Shown: positions 35,201 through 44,416 of the stretch, one piece after another
Layout: every line of letters begins with the position of its first letter
How positions within the stretch are numbered: position 1 is the first letter of the stretch
From: Rhizobium sp. CFBP 8762
GTDB taxonomy: Bacteria; Pseudomonadota; Alphaproteobacteria; Rhizobiales; Rhizobiaceae
NCBI RefSeq assembly: GCF_014841565.1
Contig: NZ_JACYUD010000005.1
Span: 62,001 to 126,000, forward strand
Length of the DNA stretch: 64,000 nt
Direction: 5' to 3'
Program-made: the position numbers and the translations under genes
The notes under the pieces: generated by a model
Databases searched by the model: none
What the model was told of the DNA's origin: nothing
Seen by the model: the letters and a program-made list of their open reading frames with translations, nothing else

Positions 35201-35239
35201 AATGTATGATCAATATTCCTTAATTATTGACCATACATT
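35201..35239. promoter_or_regulatory. Inverted repeat upstream of the membrane diguanylate cyclase
   Basis: AATGTATGATCAATA (35201-35215) and TATTGACCATACATT (35225-35239) are 15-base arms with one mismatch, nine bases apart, 18-57 bases before the start codon. Position and shape suit an operator for a dimeric regulator; a nudC terminator is less likely because no T run follows on the minus strand. Confidence 0.5.
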
Positions 35240-35256
35240 AAAGAAATAGACAACGG

Positions 35257-36231
35257 TCAATTTCCCCATTCCAGCCAGTCCCGCATCAAGCGGTGTGCAA
35301 TGGCACCTTTCGGCGGGGATACAGTCAAGGTGCCATCCGTGCCCACACCCGTGGCGCGCTCCAGCATCTCTGCGGTTTCAGCGCGGGTAAACCAGCGGCA
35401 GTCCTCAAGTTCCTGCGCGTCACGCGTAATCTCTCGCGACTGTGCTTCGGCAAAACAGCCGATCATGAGGGTATGGGGCATGGGCCATGGCTGGGAGGCA
35501 TGATAGCGCACGCGACCGACACGGATGCCCGATTCCTCAAGCGTCTCGCGCCGTACGGCGTTTTCCACGGTTTCGCCCGGTTCCAGAAACCCGGCAAGGC
35601 AAGAATACATGCCTTCGGGAAAATGTGCGCCACGCCCAAGCAGGCATAGATCGCGCTCCAGATCGATCGTCAGCATGATGACGACCGGATCGGTGCGTGG
35701 AAACATCTGATGATCGCAGGCCGAGCAGATGCGCCGGTAACCGCCGCCCTTGGCAATGGTGGGTGCGCCGCACTTGCCACAGAACCGATTGGCCGCATTC
35801 CAGGACAGCAGGCTTGAGGCTTGCGCCACCTCGCCCAAAAGCGAATCCGGCACCATGCGCTGCTGGTAAAGGGAACGGACGGTGGCAACCTTGAAGGGTT
35901 CTGGAAGATTTTCAGGGGCTATTTGCACGGGCACAGCCATATGCGGCGCGCCATTGCGGTCGAAGCCCAGCAGAATGCTATCGTCCAGCACAGGATCAAG
36001 GCCCGCCAGTTCATAGGGCGCAAACAATGGATCGACCACCTGCTCGTCATGCTTGACGATGATGCCGCCGCTGGAAAAGGCGTAGGCATGGACGCCCTCC
36101 GTTTTGAAGGCGACCTCCAGACAATCGTCGGCGCGGTGTTCGGACTGGCGGTCCAGATGATTTTCCGCAAAGGCAACAAGGGTGCTTGGCTCGGGATGCG
36201 GGCCGGTGTGGTCGAAAATGGAAGAGGTCAT
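35257..36231 (-). CDS. nudC: NAD(H) pyrophosphatase / NADH deNADding Nudix hydrolase
   Basis: A 324-residue NudC. It has an N-terminal domain, a four-cysteine zinc module (CGKCGAPT ... CSACDHQMFPRTDP) at about 143-170, and a perfect Nudix box GFLEPGETVENAVRRETLEE at about 205-225. The downstream SQPWPMPHTLMIG is the SQPWPFPxS motif of NudC. It hydrolyses NADH to NMNH and AMP and can remove NAD caps from RNA. It starts directly after the HIT gene stop (TAA then ATG), so the two form a small operon of nucleotide hydrolases. Confidence 0.96.
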   Translation of the reverse strand: MTSSIFDHTGPHPEPSTLVAFAENHLDRQSEHRADDCLEVAFKTEGVHAYAFSSGGIIVKHDEQVVDPLFAPYELAGLDPVLDDSILLGFDRNGAPHMAVPVQIAPENLPEPFKVATVRSLYQQRMVPDSLLGEVAQASSLLSWNAANRFCGKCGAPTIAKGGGYRRICSACDHQMFPRTDPVVIMLTIDLERDLCLLGRGAHFPEGMYSCLAGFLEPGETVENAVRRETLEESGIRVGRVRYHASQPWPMPHTLMIGCFAEAQSREITRDAQELEDCRWFTRAETAEMLERATGVGTDGTLTVSPPKGAIAHRLMRDWLEWGN

Positions 36232-36636
36232 TTAAAGCGTGTCCATAATACGGTCGATGAACTGCGCGCGCCGGTCATCATCCCAAGGTTCAGCCTGCCC
36301 AAAACCCCAGACAGGCCCCGGCCAGTTGTCGTCGCCCGGGTCCCGCGCGATGATGTGCATATGGAATTGCGGCACACGGTTTCCCAGCGCTCCAATATTG
36401 ATCTTCTTGGCTCCCGTCACTTTTTTCAGCGCGCTGGCAGCCATGCAGGTCTCAAAGGTCAGCATGGTCTGGTCAAGGGGCGACAACTCGAAGACCTCGG
36501 TGATCGAAGGACGTTTGGGCACCAGCAGCAACCAGGGCCAGCGGCTGTCGTTGATCAGGCGCAGTGCGCACAGGCCCAGGGTGGTGATCGGCGTGCTGTC
36601 GCGCGCAAGCGTCGGGTCCAGAACGAAGTCAGTCAC
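36232..36636 (-). CDS. HIT-domain protein
   Basis: A 134-residue protein of the HIT superfamily, with GTG start and AGAGG seven bases upstream. The triad region reads QFHMHIIARDPGD, so the last conserved His of the usual HxHxHxx pattern is replaced (H-M-H-I-I-A), as in the HIT-like group found in proteobacteria. WPWLLLVPKRPSITEV is the typical N-terminal strand-loop. Family members hydrolyse or transfer nucleotides; substrate is not known. Its end abuts nudC, suggesting joint expression. Confidence 0.85.
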   Translation of the reverse strand: MTDFVLDPTLARDSTPITTLGLCALRLINDSRWPWLLLVPKRPSITEVFELSPLDQTMLTFETCMAASALKKVTGAKKINIGALGNRVPQFHMHIIARDPGDDNWPGPVWGFGQAEPWDDDRRAQFIDRIMDTL

Positions 36637-36760
36637 GCGTGAAACCTCTTTGATCAGGGAAGTGCCTCTTTTTCATTCTGGCGCAAAAGCAGGTGTATGG
36701 ATAGGCGGAAATTTTCCAAACGCCGTCTTGCATTCTTCGCGCAAATTTCCGATATGGAAG

Positions 36761-36861
36761 CCGGGAGGTTGGTGGTGGACGAGCCACTCGCCAACCGGGT
36801 CAGGTCCGGAAGGAAGCAGCCCTAACGAGCCCGGCACGGGTCATCGTGCCAGCCTCCCACC
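36761..36861 (+). ncRNA. ffs: Signal recognition particle RNA (4.5S, small bacterial type)
   Basis: The conserved apical domain is plain: GGTCAGGTCCGGAAGGAAGC then AGCCCTAA, the Ffh-binding symmetric and asymmetric loops. The ends pair (GGGAGG at 36763-36768 with CCTCCC at 36853-36858), giving about a 100-base hairpin ending near a short T run. Position directly before dnaX is usual in Hyphomicrobiales. Exact ends are estimated. Confidence 0.93.
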
Positions 36862-36947
36862 TTTTCGTGCGCCGTTCAACGGCGCCGAATTCCCCTGCTG
36901 CGCGGCAGCGTGGTCCTGTTGGACATATCGGGCAAACAGAGGGAATC

Positions 36948-38822
36948 ATGAGCGACGATACAACAGCCATTTCCAGCGATACCAAGCCCGCCGCCTACCG
37001 TGTGCTGGCGCGCAAATACCGTCCCAAGGACTTTTCCGACCTGATGGTTGGGCAAGAGCCGATGGTGCGTACGCTGACAAACGCGTTCGATACCGGGCGC
37101 ATTGCGCAGGCCTACATGCTGACCGGTGTGCGCGGTGTGGGCAAAACCACGACGGCGCGCATTCTGGCGCGCGCACTGAATTACAAAACAGCGGAGATCG
37201 ACCGGCCGACCATTGATCTGCGTATTCCCGGCGAACATTGCCAGGCTATCATGGAAGGTCGCCATGTCGACGTGATCGAGATGGATGCGGCATCGCATAC
37301 CGGCATTGACGATATTCGCGAGATCATCGAACAGGTGCGCTACCGCCCTGTATCGGCGCGTTACAAAGTCTATATTATCGACGAAGTGCACATGCTCTCC
37401 ACGCAGGCATTCAACGGTCTGCTGAAAACGCTGGAAGAGCCGCCCGAGCACGTCAAATTCATTTTCGCCACGACGGAAATCCGCAAGGTCCCGATCACCG
37501 TGTTGTCGCGCTGTCAGCGGTTCGATCTGCGCCGTATTGGAGCGTCTGATCTGGTGGGATTGTTCACCACCATTCTGGGCAAGGAAGGCATTCAGGCCGA
37601 AGCTGACGCGCTGGCGATGATTGCCCGTGCCGCCGAAGGCTCGGCGCGCGACGGTCTATCCCTGCTCGATCAGGCCATTGCCCATGGCGGCGGTATTGTC
37701 GAGGTGGAAGCGGTGCGCTCCATGCTGGGGCTGGCTGATCGTGCGCGCATTGTCGATCTTTTTGCCCATATAGTGCAAGGGAATGTGGCGGCGGCGCTGG
37801 ATGAATTTGCCGCGCAGTATGAGGCCGGTGCCAGCCCCTCGGTGGTGCTGACCGACCTTGCCGACTTCACCCACCTTGTCACCCGGCTGAAATATGTGCC
37901 GGATGCTTCGGGCGACCAGTCGCTGAGCGAAGTGGAGCGCATTCGCGGTGGCGAGTTTGCCACGGGCGTTGCGGTCACCACGCTGTCGCGAATCTGGCAG
38001 ATGCTGTTGAAGGGCATTACCGAAACGGAAAATTCGTCCCGGCCAGCCGGGGCCGCTGAAATGGTGCTGATACGCCTCGCCCATGCTGCCCATCTGCCGT
38101 CGCCGGAGGATGCTGCCCGCAAGCTAATGGAGTTTGCCGGGGAAACCCCGCAGCGCCCTGTGTCTACAGCGCCTGCTATTGGAAATGGGAACGGGTCTGC
38201 CCCTGTCAGTCAAACCCTCACCGCACGCGGTATGGATGTGCCGCAGGCACGGCCATCCGGCAACGGCGCGACCATGCTGCGTGCTGTTCCGGTTGAAGCA
38301 CCTGATGTGCAGCCATCCCCCGTGCCGCTGGGACAGGTGGATGCGCAGCCGGACGCAAAGCCGCAGCCGAAAGTTAATGTTTCAACGCTTCAGGATATTG
38401 TCGATCTCTGCTCGAAGAACCGCGATGCGAAGTTGAAGGCGCTGGTGCGCGGCTTCGTGCGGCTGGTTAATCTGGAGCAGGGCCGTCTTGAGATGAGCCT
38501 GTCGGACGATGCACCGCGCTCGCTCGTGGGCGATCTGCAACGCCGGTTGGAAGAGTGGACAGCCGAGCGCTGGATGGTCATCGTCAGCCGTGAGCAGGGC
38601 GAAGCCACGCTGGTAGAGGCCGAAACGCAGGCACAGGCCCAGCGCGTGGTGGATGCCCGCGCCGACCCGGATGTTGCGGCGATTCTGGCGATGTTTCCCG
38701 GTGCCAAAATCACCGATGTCCGCATTAAGGCGCCTGCACTGGAAGAGGCAGAGCCTGTCGCGGCATCGACCGCAGAATCGGAAGAAGGCGATATACTTCC
38801 CGGCGACGACATCGAATTTTAA
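36948..38822 (+). CDS. dnaX: DNA polymerase III subunits gamma and tau
   Basis: From ATG 36948 (AGAGGGA upstream) the protein has 624 residues. The clamp-loader ATPase shows Walker [12 protein letters not shown], Walker B IIDEVHML and the SRC motif LSRCQRF, then lid and collar domains to about 370, a proline-rich linker at about 400-480, and a tau-specific C-terminal domain. The usual zinc module of DnaX (four Cys) is mostly lost: the region after RALNYKTAE keeps a single Cys (GEHCQAI), which I recall as normal in alphaproteobacteria. It begins the run dnaX-ybaB-recR. Confidence 0.96.
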   Translation: MSDDTTAISSDTKPAAYRVLARKYRPKDFSDLMVGQEPMVRTLTNAFDTGRIAQAYMLTGVRGVGKTTTARILARALNYKTAEIDRPTIDLRIPGEHCQAIMEGRHVDVIEMDAASHTGIDDIREIIEQVRYRPVSARYKVYIIDEVHMLSTQAFNGLLKTLEEPPEHVKFIFATTEIRKVPITVLSRCQRFDLRRIGASDLVGLFTTILGKEGIQAEADALAMIARAAEGSARDGLSLLDQAIAHGGGIVEVEAVRSMLGLADRARIVDLFAHIVQGNVAAALDEFAAQYEAGASPSVVLTDLADFTHLVTRLKYVPDASGDQSLSEVERIRGGEFATGVAVTTLSRIWQMLLKGITETENSSRPAGAAEMVLIRLAHAAHLPSPEDAARKLMEFAGETPQRPVSTAPAIGNGNGSAPVSQTLTARGMDVPQARPSGNGATMLRAVPVEAPDVQPSPVPLGQVDAQPDAKPQPKVNVSTLQDIVDLCSKNRDAKLKALVRGFVRLVNLEQGRLEMSLSDDAPRSLVGDLQRRLEEWTAERWMVIVSREQGEATLVEAETQAQAQRVVDARADPDVAAILAMFPGAKITDVRIKAPALEEAEPVAASTAESEEGDILPGDDIEF

Positions 38823-38836
38823 ACAAGGAGACGGCG

Positions 38837-39160
38837 ATGCGCGACATCATGGGTATGATGGGCAAGGTCAAGGAAATGCAGGCCAAGATGGAGAAGCTTC
38901 AGGAGGAAATCACCTCCATGGAAGTGGATGGCCAGTCTGGCGGCGGCCTTGTAACGGTGAGGTTGACGGGCAAGGGCGACCTTCGTAGCCTGAAAATCGA
39001 TCCTTCCCTGTTCAAGGAAGACGATATCGAAATTCTCGAAGATCTAATCGTTGCGGCCCACAAGGATGCCAAGGACAAGGCCGAAGCGATGACGGCAGAG
39101 CGCACCCGCGAGCTGACAGCAGGCCTGCCAATTCCACCCGGAATGAAGCTGCCGTTTTAA
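38837..39160 (+). CDS. ybaB: YbaB/EbfC nucleoid-associated protein
   Basis: A 107-residue DNA-binding protein: a helical N-terminus with Met/Lys-rich [18 protein letters not shown], then a beta-sheet core ([19 protein letters not shown]), and the C-terminal [12 protein letters not shown] ending typical of the family. It lies 14 bases after dnaX, with AAGGAG upstream, in the conserved dnaX-ybaB-recR order; recR is separated from it here by a convergent MOSC gene and a large inverted repeat. Confidence 0.95.
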   Translation: MRDIMGMMGKVKEMQAKMEKLQEEITSMEVDGQSGGGLVTVRLTGKGDLRSLKIDPSLFKEDDIEILEDLIVAAHKDAKDKAEAMTAERTRELTAGLPIPPGMKLPF

Positions 39161-39205
39161 GCCTTGTCTGGAAGTCAAGCGACAGGCACCGCTATCTCTC
39201 CTCCT

Positions 39206-39305
39206 TCATTCCTGTGCTCGTCACAGGAATCCATGGTTTCATTACGGGTGGCGTTTCGTTGCTTCTCCCCGTCCTGGTGGATTCCTGTGACGAGCACAGG
39301 AATGA
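39206..39305. repeat. REP-like extragenic element with perfect 28-bp inverted arms
   Basis: Arm 39206-39233 is the exact reverse complement of arm 39278-39305, with 44 bases between. Each arm is itself palindromic (ATTCCTGTG CTCGT CACAGGAAT), so the DNA or RNA can fold as one long hairpin or two short ones. It lies between convergent ybaB and the MOSC gene and may terminate both. Similar arms are, as I recall, frequent in Agrobacterium/Rhizobium intergenic DNA. Confidence 0.85.
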
Positions 39306-39330
39306 TGAGGGGGAGGGGAAGTATGAACGT

Positions 39331-39945
39331 TTACCCCTCCAGCATTGCCCGGAAGCGAGTAGCAAGGGGTGTTGTCAAACATGCAGCCCGCTCTTCGTCG
39401 GTGAGCGACCGCGCGCGAAACCGTTGCAATATCAGCGGCATTGATACTTTGAAGCCTTCATAAGGCTCGAATGTCACCGCCTCACCCGCAACCAGCATTC
39501 CAGCCTTCAGCACCCGGCAGTAAAAGCCGGGCTGTCCGGCGGCGCGGAAGCGCGAGGCAAAATCGGCGTCGTTTACGCGGGCCGATAGTGTGGCGCAGGG
39601 AATGCGGGCGGCGGTGACTTCCAGCGTTACCTCCGCCATCACAAGACGGTCACCGACGTGGATGGTGGCGCTGTCAGCGCCATCGACCACAAGGTTTTCG
39701 CCAAAGAAGCCGGCTTCGACCTGAAATCCCAAAGTATTTGACCAGTAAAGGAGATCGGCAGACCCCATGGCGTATATCGCTTGATCCGGTCCGCCGTGAT
39801 GCTTTTTGTTGCAAACGGCATCGCCGACAATGCCCGCGCTGTCGATCATGACGGAGCCCTGCATCGGGGTTTTGAAGATTCCGGTTTTTGCGGTTTTCCC
39901 GGATAACGCCCGTGCTGTGCCACGGCAGATGGCGTGAATGTGCAT
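39331..39945 (-). CDS. MOSC domain protein (YiiM-like)
   Basis: A 204-residue protein with the MOSC core: GIVGDAVCNKKHHGGPDQAIYA (start shown as GIVGDAV and HGGPDQA), then GFFGENLVVDG and the conserved cysteine in ARIPCATLS. MOSC domains bind molybdenum cofactor and act in sulfur or N-hydroxylated compound reduction; YiiM in E. coli reduces 6-N-hydroxylaminopurine. The C-terminal segment (about 165-204) is a helical extension as in YiiM. Convergent with ybaB and divergent from recR. Confidence 0.88.
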   Translation of the reverse strand: MHIHAICRGTARALSGKTAKTGIFKTPMQGSVMIDSAGIVGDAVCNKKHHGGPDQAIYAMGSADLLYWSNTLGFQVEAGFFGENLVVDGADSATIHVGDRLVMAEVTLEVTAARIPCATLSARVNDADFASRFRAAGQPGFYCRVLKAGMLVAGEAVTFEPYEGFKVSMPLILQRFRARSLTDEERAACLTTPLATRFRAMLEG

Positions 39946-39996
39946 CGGCGCGGTTTCCTGATTCCTGTTTTGGTAATTATGCAGTAGAAGGCGCCT

Positions 39997-40602
39997 ATGG
40001 CAAAGCGAGTCACCGGACCTGAAATTGAAAAACTGATCCAGCTTCTGGCGAAAGTGCCGGGGCTAGGGCCGCGTTCAGCACGGCGGGCGGCGTTGCATCT
40101 GGTCAAGAAGAAAGACCAGCTCATGGGGCCTTTGGCCGATGCCATGGGTGAAGCCTACCGCAATGTACGCATCTGTTCGTGCTGCGGTAACGTCGATACC
40201 ATGGACCCCTGCACTGTGTGCACTGACGATCGGCGTGATCAATCCATCATTATCGTGGTGGAAGACGTGGCCGACCTGTGGGCTCTGGAGCGGGCGGGCG
40301 CGATGAATGCAGCCTATCACGTGCTCGGCGGGACGCTCTCGCCGCTTGATGGTATCGGGCCTGACGATCTCAACATCCGCAAACTGGTTGAGCGCGTGGC
40401 AGCGGGCGGAGTGCGCGAACTCATCATCGCGGTCAATGCCACGGTGGAGGGGCAGGCAACCGCTCATTACATTACCGATCAACTCGATGGTCTGGATGTC
40501 AAAATCACTCGACTGGCCCATGGCGTGCCGGTGGGGGGCGAGCTGGATTATCTGGATGAAGGTACGCTGAACGCGGCGCTTCGCGCCCGCACAGCCATTT
40601 GA
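39997..40602 (+). CDS. recR: Recombination protein RecR
   Basis: A 201-residue protein of the RecFOR pathway. It has the helix-hairpin-helix start ([20 protein letters not shown]), a zinc finger ([16 protein letters not shown], about 58-73), and a TOPRIM domain with [17 protein letters not shown] and [20 protein letters not shown]. The C-terminal [13 protein letters not shown]-like motif reads [15 protein letters not shown]. It overlaps or abuts the lytic transglycosylase gene and belongs functionally to the dnaX-ybaB-recR group. Confidence 0.97.
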   Translation: MAKRVTGPEIEKLIQLLAKVPGLGPRSARRAALHLVKKKDQLMGPLADAMGEAYRNVRICSCCGNVDTMDPCTVCTDDRRDQSIIIVVEDVADLWALERAGAMNAAYHVLGGTLSPLDGIGPDDLNIRKLVERVAAGGVRELIIAVNATVEGQATAHYITDQLDGLDVKITRLAHGVPVGGELDYLDEGTLNAALRARTAI

Positions 40603-40616
40603 TAATGAGGTTGATG

Positions 40617-41852
40617 ATGCTCACATTGCTGAAGGCATTTGCCCTGACCATTCTGCTTGCTACCCCTGCATTTGCAGCGTCCAAGGCAGATGTGGAAAAG
40701 AGTTTCCGCACATGGATCGTCAGCGATTTGCAGCCGGATGCACGCAAGGCCGGGATTTCGGAAAGCGTCTTTCGCACCGCCATGAGCAGCGTCAAGCTGA
40801 ACTGGGATCTTCCCGATCTGGTGCCGCCCGGCACCAAGCCACCGAAGGAACGCCCGCAGAGTCAGGCGGAATTTTCGTCGCCGTCCTCTTATTTTTCCGA
40901 AAAACGGCTGGCCGGGCTGGCAACGACGGGCCGCGAACTGGCACGCACCCATGCCCGTACGATACGCGCCATCGAGCAGAAATACGGCGTGCCGGGGCCG
41001 GTGCTTCTGGCCATCTGGGGCCGGGAATCGGGCTTTGGCCGTGCCAATATTCCGCACCCGGTGCTGGATGTTCTGGCGACCAAGGCCTTCATGTCCACCC
41101 GCAAGGACCTGTTTCGCAAGGAATTGATCGCGGCGCTGAAGATTGTCGCATCGGGCGATGTCGCGCCGGGCAGCATGAAAGGGTCCTGGGCTGGTGCCAT
41201 GGGGCAGCCGCAGTTTCTGCCCTCAAGCTATCTGCAATATGCGGTGGATTTCGATGGGGACGGACACCGCAACATCTGGACCTCCGTGCCGGATACCCTC
41301 GCCTCCATTGCCAACTATCTGGCGGTCAAAGGCTGGGTGCGGGGCCGCGATTGGGGTTTTGAGGTGCGCATTCCTGAAACGCTGTCCTGCGCGCAGGAAG
41401 GGCCAGACCTTGCAAAGCCCGTTTCCGCTTGGGAAGCGATGGGCATTGCGCGTGTGAACGGCAAAGCCTTTCCGGCAAATGAGCGTAATGCCTCGGCCAT
41501 GATGTTGGTGCCAGCCGGTCGCTACGGCCCGGAGTTCATCGCTACGCCAAACTTTTATGTCATCAAGGAGTATAACAACTCCGACCTGTACGCGCTGTTT
41601 ATCGGCAATCTTGCCGACCGGATCGGCAGCAATGGTGGAGCGTTCATCGGCGAATGGGGTAATGTCGGCAAAATGCTGCGTTCGGATGTATCGGCCATGC
41701 AGCGCGCGCTGGAGGCCAAAGGCCATGACGTCGGTGGTTCTGACGGGCTACCGGGCTACAAAACCCGCCGGGCGCTGGGCATCTGGCAGAAGAGCACGGG
41801 GCGTGCTGTGACCTGTTATCCGGATGCCAGCCTGAAAACGGTGCTGAAATAG
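40617..41852 (+). CDS. Lytic murein transglycosylase, MltB type, with peptidoglycan-binding domain
   Basis: Start ATG 40617 has GAGG six bases upstream; several alternatives (40605, 40614) exist. A signal peptide (LLKAFALTILLATPAFA/A) precedes an SLT_2/MltB domain with the catalytic glutamate in AIWGRESGFG (about 139-148) and GSWAGAMGQPQFLPSSY. The last 65 residues form a PG_binding_1 domain (VSAMQRALEAKGHDVGGSDG; GYKTRRALGIWQ). It has 411 residues and no lipobox, so it is a soluble periplasmic enzyme that cleaves glycan strands with 1,6-anhydro product. It follows recR by 14 bases. Confidence 0.93.
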   Translation: MLTLLKAFALTILLATPAFAASKADVEKSFRTWIVSDLQPDARKAGISESVFRTAMSSVKLNWDLPDLVPPGTKPPKERPQSQAEFSSPSSYFSEKRLAGLATTGRELARTHARTIRAIEQKYGVPGPVLLAIWGRESGFGRANIPHPVLDVLATKAFMSTRKDLFRKELIAALKIVASGDVAPGSMKGSWAGAMGQPQFLPSSYLQYAVDFDGDGHRNIWTSVPDTLASIANYLAVKGWVRGRDWGFEVRIPETLSCAQEGPDLAKPVSAWEAMGIARVNGKAFPANERNASAMMLVPAGRYGPEFIATPNFYVIKEYNNSDLYALFIGNLADRIGSNGGAFIGEWGNVGKMLRSDVSAMQRALEAKGHDVGGSDGLPGYKTRRALGIWQKSTGRAVTCYPDASLKTVLK

Positions 41853-41860
41853 TCATTGTT

Positions 41861-41903
41861 CTGGAGCATTTCGAGTAAAAGCGGGATCGCTTTTACGTCT
41901 GGA
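41861..41903. repeat. Short rhizobial-type intergenic repeat
   Basis: The motif starting CTGGAGCATTTCGAG includes a perfect 9-bp hairpin GTAAAAGCG GGAT CGCTTTTAC (41875-41896) and ends GTCTGGA. I recognise this layout as a widespread extragenic repeat in Rhizobiaceae and Brucellaceae genomes. Confidence 0.6.
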
Positions 41904-41925
41904 CAATGCGGCACAGTAAGAGGCC

Positions 41926-41965
41926 AGATCATGTCTGGCAAACACGTATTCGCCAGACATGATCT
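41926..41965. repeat. Perfect 14-bp inverted repeat before rimP
   Basis: AGATCATGTCTGGC (41926-41939) pairs with GCCAGACATGATCT (41952-41965) around a 12-base loop. It lies between the lytic transglycosylase gene and the rimP terminator; a role in 3' mRNA processing or as part of the adjoining repeat is possible. Confidence 0.6.
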
Positions 41966-42029
41966 TGCAGCCTTGCATTTCGGCTGTGCAGCTTGTATAT
42001 GACATTCAAATTCTTGATCGGTTGATGAA

Positions 42030-42059
42030 GAGTGGGTCCCACCGGACCCGCTCTTTTTT
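42030..42059 (+). terminator. Rho-independent terminator 44 bases before rimP
   Basis: GAGTGGGTCC / GGACCCGCTC (one G-T pair) with loop CACC and six T. It lies far from the upstream stop (178 bases) and close to rimP, so it ends the transglycosylase transcript or acts as an attenuator in a rimP-nusA-infB leader. Confidence 0.8.
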
Positions 42060-42102
42060 GTTAGCCGGACGGTTTTAACGTTTTAAACATCCGGGAGACT
42101 TC

Positions 42103-42726
42103 ATGTCCGATACGCCGCTCACACCAGACGCACCAGAGCCGCGCCTTATTGTTGAAACCGGTATTGATCGCCGTGTGGCCGATATCATTGAGCCGACCAT
42201 CGTTCAGCTCGGTTTTCAGCTTGTGCGCGTGCGTCTTTCGGCGCAAAATGGTGCCACCTTGCAGATCATGGCCGAGCGGCCTGATGGTACGATGACCGTT
42301 GAGGACTGCGAAGAACTGTCGAAGGCAATTTCGCCGGTTCTGGATGTGGACGACCCGATCGACAAGGCATACCATCTGGAAATGTCATCGCCGGGTATCG
42401 ACCGCCCCATGGTGCGTATTTCTGATTTTACGCGGTGGCACGGCCATCTGTTGAAGTGCGAGACATCCATTCTGGTGGACAACCGCAAGCGTTTCAAAGG
42501 GACGATTGCGGGCGTTGAGGACGAAGGCTTTACGCTGGAGCGCGAGCAGCCGGCAGAAGGCGAAACGCCGACGGTGTTCATTCCGTTTACCGCGTTGGCC
42601 GAAGCGCGGCTGATTCTGACGGATGACCTGATCCGCGAAGCCTTGCAGGCCGACAAGAAGGCCAAGGCCGCCCGGGATGCGGCCAATGAAAATTTTGAAG
42701 ACGAAGACGATACCGATAGCGAATAA
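42103..42726 (+). CDS. rimP: Ribosome maturation factor RimP
   Basis: A 207-residue 30S assembly factor. The N-terminal domain reads [18 protein letters not shown] and the middle has [21 protein letters not shown] and [14 protein letters not shown], the RimP signature. A C-terminal acidic/lysine-rich tail ([12 protein letters not shown]) exceeds the E. coli protein and is usual in rhizobia. It is the first gene of the conserved rimP-nusA-ylxR-infB-rbfA-truB cluster. Confidence 0.96.
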   Translation: MSDTPLTPDAPEPRLIVETGIDRRVADIIEPTIVQLGFQLVRVRLSAQNGATLQIMAERPDGTMTVEDCEELSKAISPVLDVDDPIDKAYHLEMSSPGIDRPMVRISDFTRWHGHLLKCETSILVDNRKRFKGTIAGVEDEGFTLEREQPAEGETPTVFIPFTALAEARLILTDDLIREALQADKKAKAARDAANENFEDEDDTDSE

Positions 42727-42783
42727 AGACTGGGCGAATAAACGCCAAACCCGCAAGATATGCAGCATACGGAGTAACAAGAG

Positions 42784-44415
42784 ATGGCAGTGAGTGCTAA
42801 CCGGCTTGAGCTTCTGCAAATTGCAGATGCCGTTGCACGCGAAAAAGTGATCGACCGCGAGATCGTTCTGGCCGCCATGGCCGACGCGATCCAGAAGGCC
42901 GCTCGTTCGCGCTACGGTTCGGAGTCCAACATTCGCGCCGACATCAACTCCAAGACCGGCGAAATTCGCCTTCAGCGCTTGCTGGAAGTGGTCGAAGAAG
43001 TCGAAGATTACGCCACGCAGATCGCTCTGGAACTGGCCCGTGACCGCAACCCGGATGCTATCCTCGGCGACTTCATCGCCGATCCGTTGCCGCCCATGGA
43101 TTTCGGCCGTATCGCTGCCCAGTCCGCCAAGCAGGTAATCGTGCAGAAAGTACGCGAAGCCGAGCGTGACCGCATGTTCGATGAGTTCAAGGACCGCGTT
43201 GGCGAGATTGTCAATGGTACCGTCAAGCGTGTCGAATACGGCAACGTCATCGTTGATCTGGGCCGGGGTGAAGGTATCATTCGCCGTGACGAGATGATTC
43301 CGCGCGAAAACATGCGCTATGGCGACCGTGTTCGGGCCTTCGTGTACGATGTGCGCCGCGAGCAGCGCGGTCCGCAGATTTTCCTGTCGCGTACCCATCC
43401 GCAGTTCATGGTGAAGCTGTTCACCATGGAAGTGCCGGAAATTTACGATGGTATTATCGAAATTCGCTCGGTGGCCCGCGATCCCGGTTCGCGCGCCAAG
43501 ATTGCCGTGATCTCGAACGATAGCTCGATTGATCCCGTCGGCGCTTGCGTCGGTATGCGCGGTTCACGCGTTCAGGCCGTTGTAGGCGAGCTTCAGGGCG
43601 AAAAGATCGACATTATTCCTTGGAGTCAGGACCCGGCATCCTTCATCGTCAATGCGCTTCAGCCTGCTGAAGTTGCCAAGGTGGTTCTGGATGAAGATGC
43701 AGAGCGCATTGAAGTGGTGGTGCCCGATGAGCAGCTGTCGCTGGCCATTGGTCGTCGCGGCCAGAACGTGCGCCTTGCCTCGCAACTGACCGGTTGGGAT
43801 ATCGACATTCTGACCGAGCAGGAAGAGTCCGAGCGTCGCCAGAAGGAATTCAACGAGCGCACCAACCTGTTTATGGAAGCGCTTGATGTGGACGAAATGG
43901 TCGGTCAGGTTTTGGCGTCCGAAGGGTTTGCACAAGTCGAAGAGCTTGCCTATGTAGAGCTTGAGGAAATTGCCGGCATCGACGGTTTCGACGACGATAC
44001 CGCCAATGAAATCCAGACACGCGCCCGTGAGTTCCTGGATCGGCGTGAGGCCGAGCTGGATGCCAAGCGCAAGGAGTTGGGCGTTTCAGACGAGCTTCGT
44101 CAGATCGATGGTCTGACGACCCAGATGATGGTGGCGCTCGGTGAAGACGGTATCAAGACGATTGAAGACTTTGCCGGCTGTGCCGCTGACGATCTGATTG
44201 GCTGGTCGGAGCGCAAGGACGGTGAAACCAAGCGTTTCGAAGGCCTGTTCTCCAAACTCGACCTGTCGCGCACCGAAGCGGAAGGCATGATTCTGCAAGC
44301 CCGTCTGTCGGCTGGCTGGATTACAGAGGAAGAACTGGCTGAACAGAGTGCGGCAGTCGAAGACGCTGATGGCGAGGACGCCGAGGCTGCAGAAACCGAC
44401 AAGCAGGACGCCTGA
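42784..44415 (+). CDS. nusA: Transcription termination/antitermination factor NusA
   Basis: A 543-residue protein with the N-terminal RNA polymerase-binding domain (1-125), an S1 domain ([20 protein letters not shown], about 133-200), two KH domains ([47 protein letters not shown]), and C-terminal acidic repeats (about 350-510). The last 25 residues are very acidic. It couples transcription with translation and binds boxA RNA. The next start follows its stop by one base. Confidence 0.97.
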   Translation: MAVSANRLELLQIADAVAREKVIDREIVLAAMADAIQKAARSRYGSESNIRADINSKTGEIRLQRLLEVVEEVEDYATQIALELARDRNPDAILGDFIADPLPPMDFGRIAAQSAKQVIVQKVREAERDRMFDEFKDRVGEIVNGTVKRVEYGNVIVDLGRGEGIIRRDEMIPRENMRYGDRVRAFVYDVRREQRGPQIFLSRTHPQFMVKLFTMEVPEIYDGIIEIRSVARDPGSRAKIAVISNDSSIDPVGACVGMRGSRVQAVVGELQGEKIDIIPWSQDPASFIVNALQPAEVAKVVLDEDAERIEVVVPDEQLSLAIGRRGQNVRLASQLTGWDIDILTEQEESERRQKEFNERTNLFMEALDVDEMVGQVLASEGFAQVEELAYVELEEIAGIDGFDDDTANEIQTRAREFLDRREAELDAKRKELGVSDELRQIDGLTTQMMVALGEDGIKTIEDFAGCAADDLIGWSERKDGETKRFEGLFSKLDLSRTEAEGMILQARLSAGWITEEELAEQSAAVEDADGEDAEAAETDKQDA

Positions 44416-44416
44416 T

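Noticed and set aside
36846-36947. N-terminal extension of DnaX
   Set aside because: The upstream codons overlap the SRP RNA 3' end; ATG 36948 has AGAGGGA upstream and gives the usual start.
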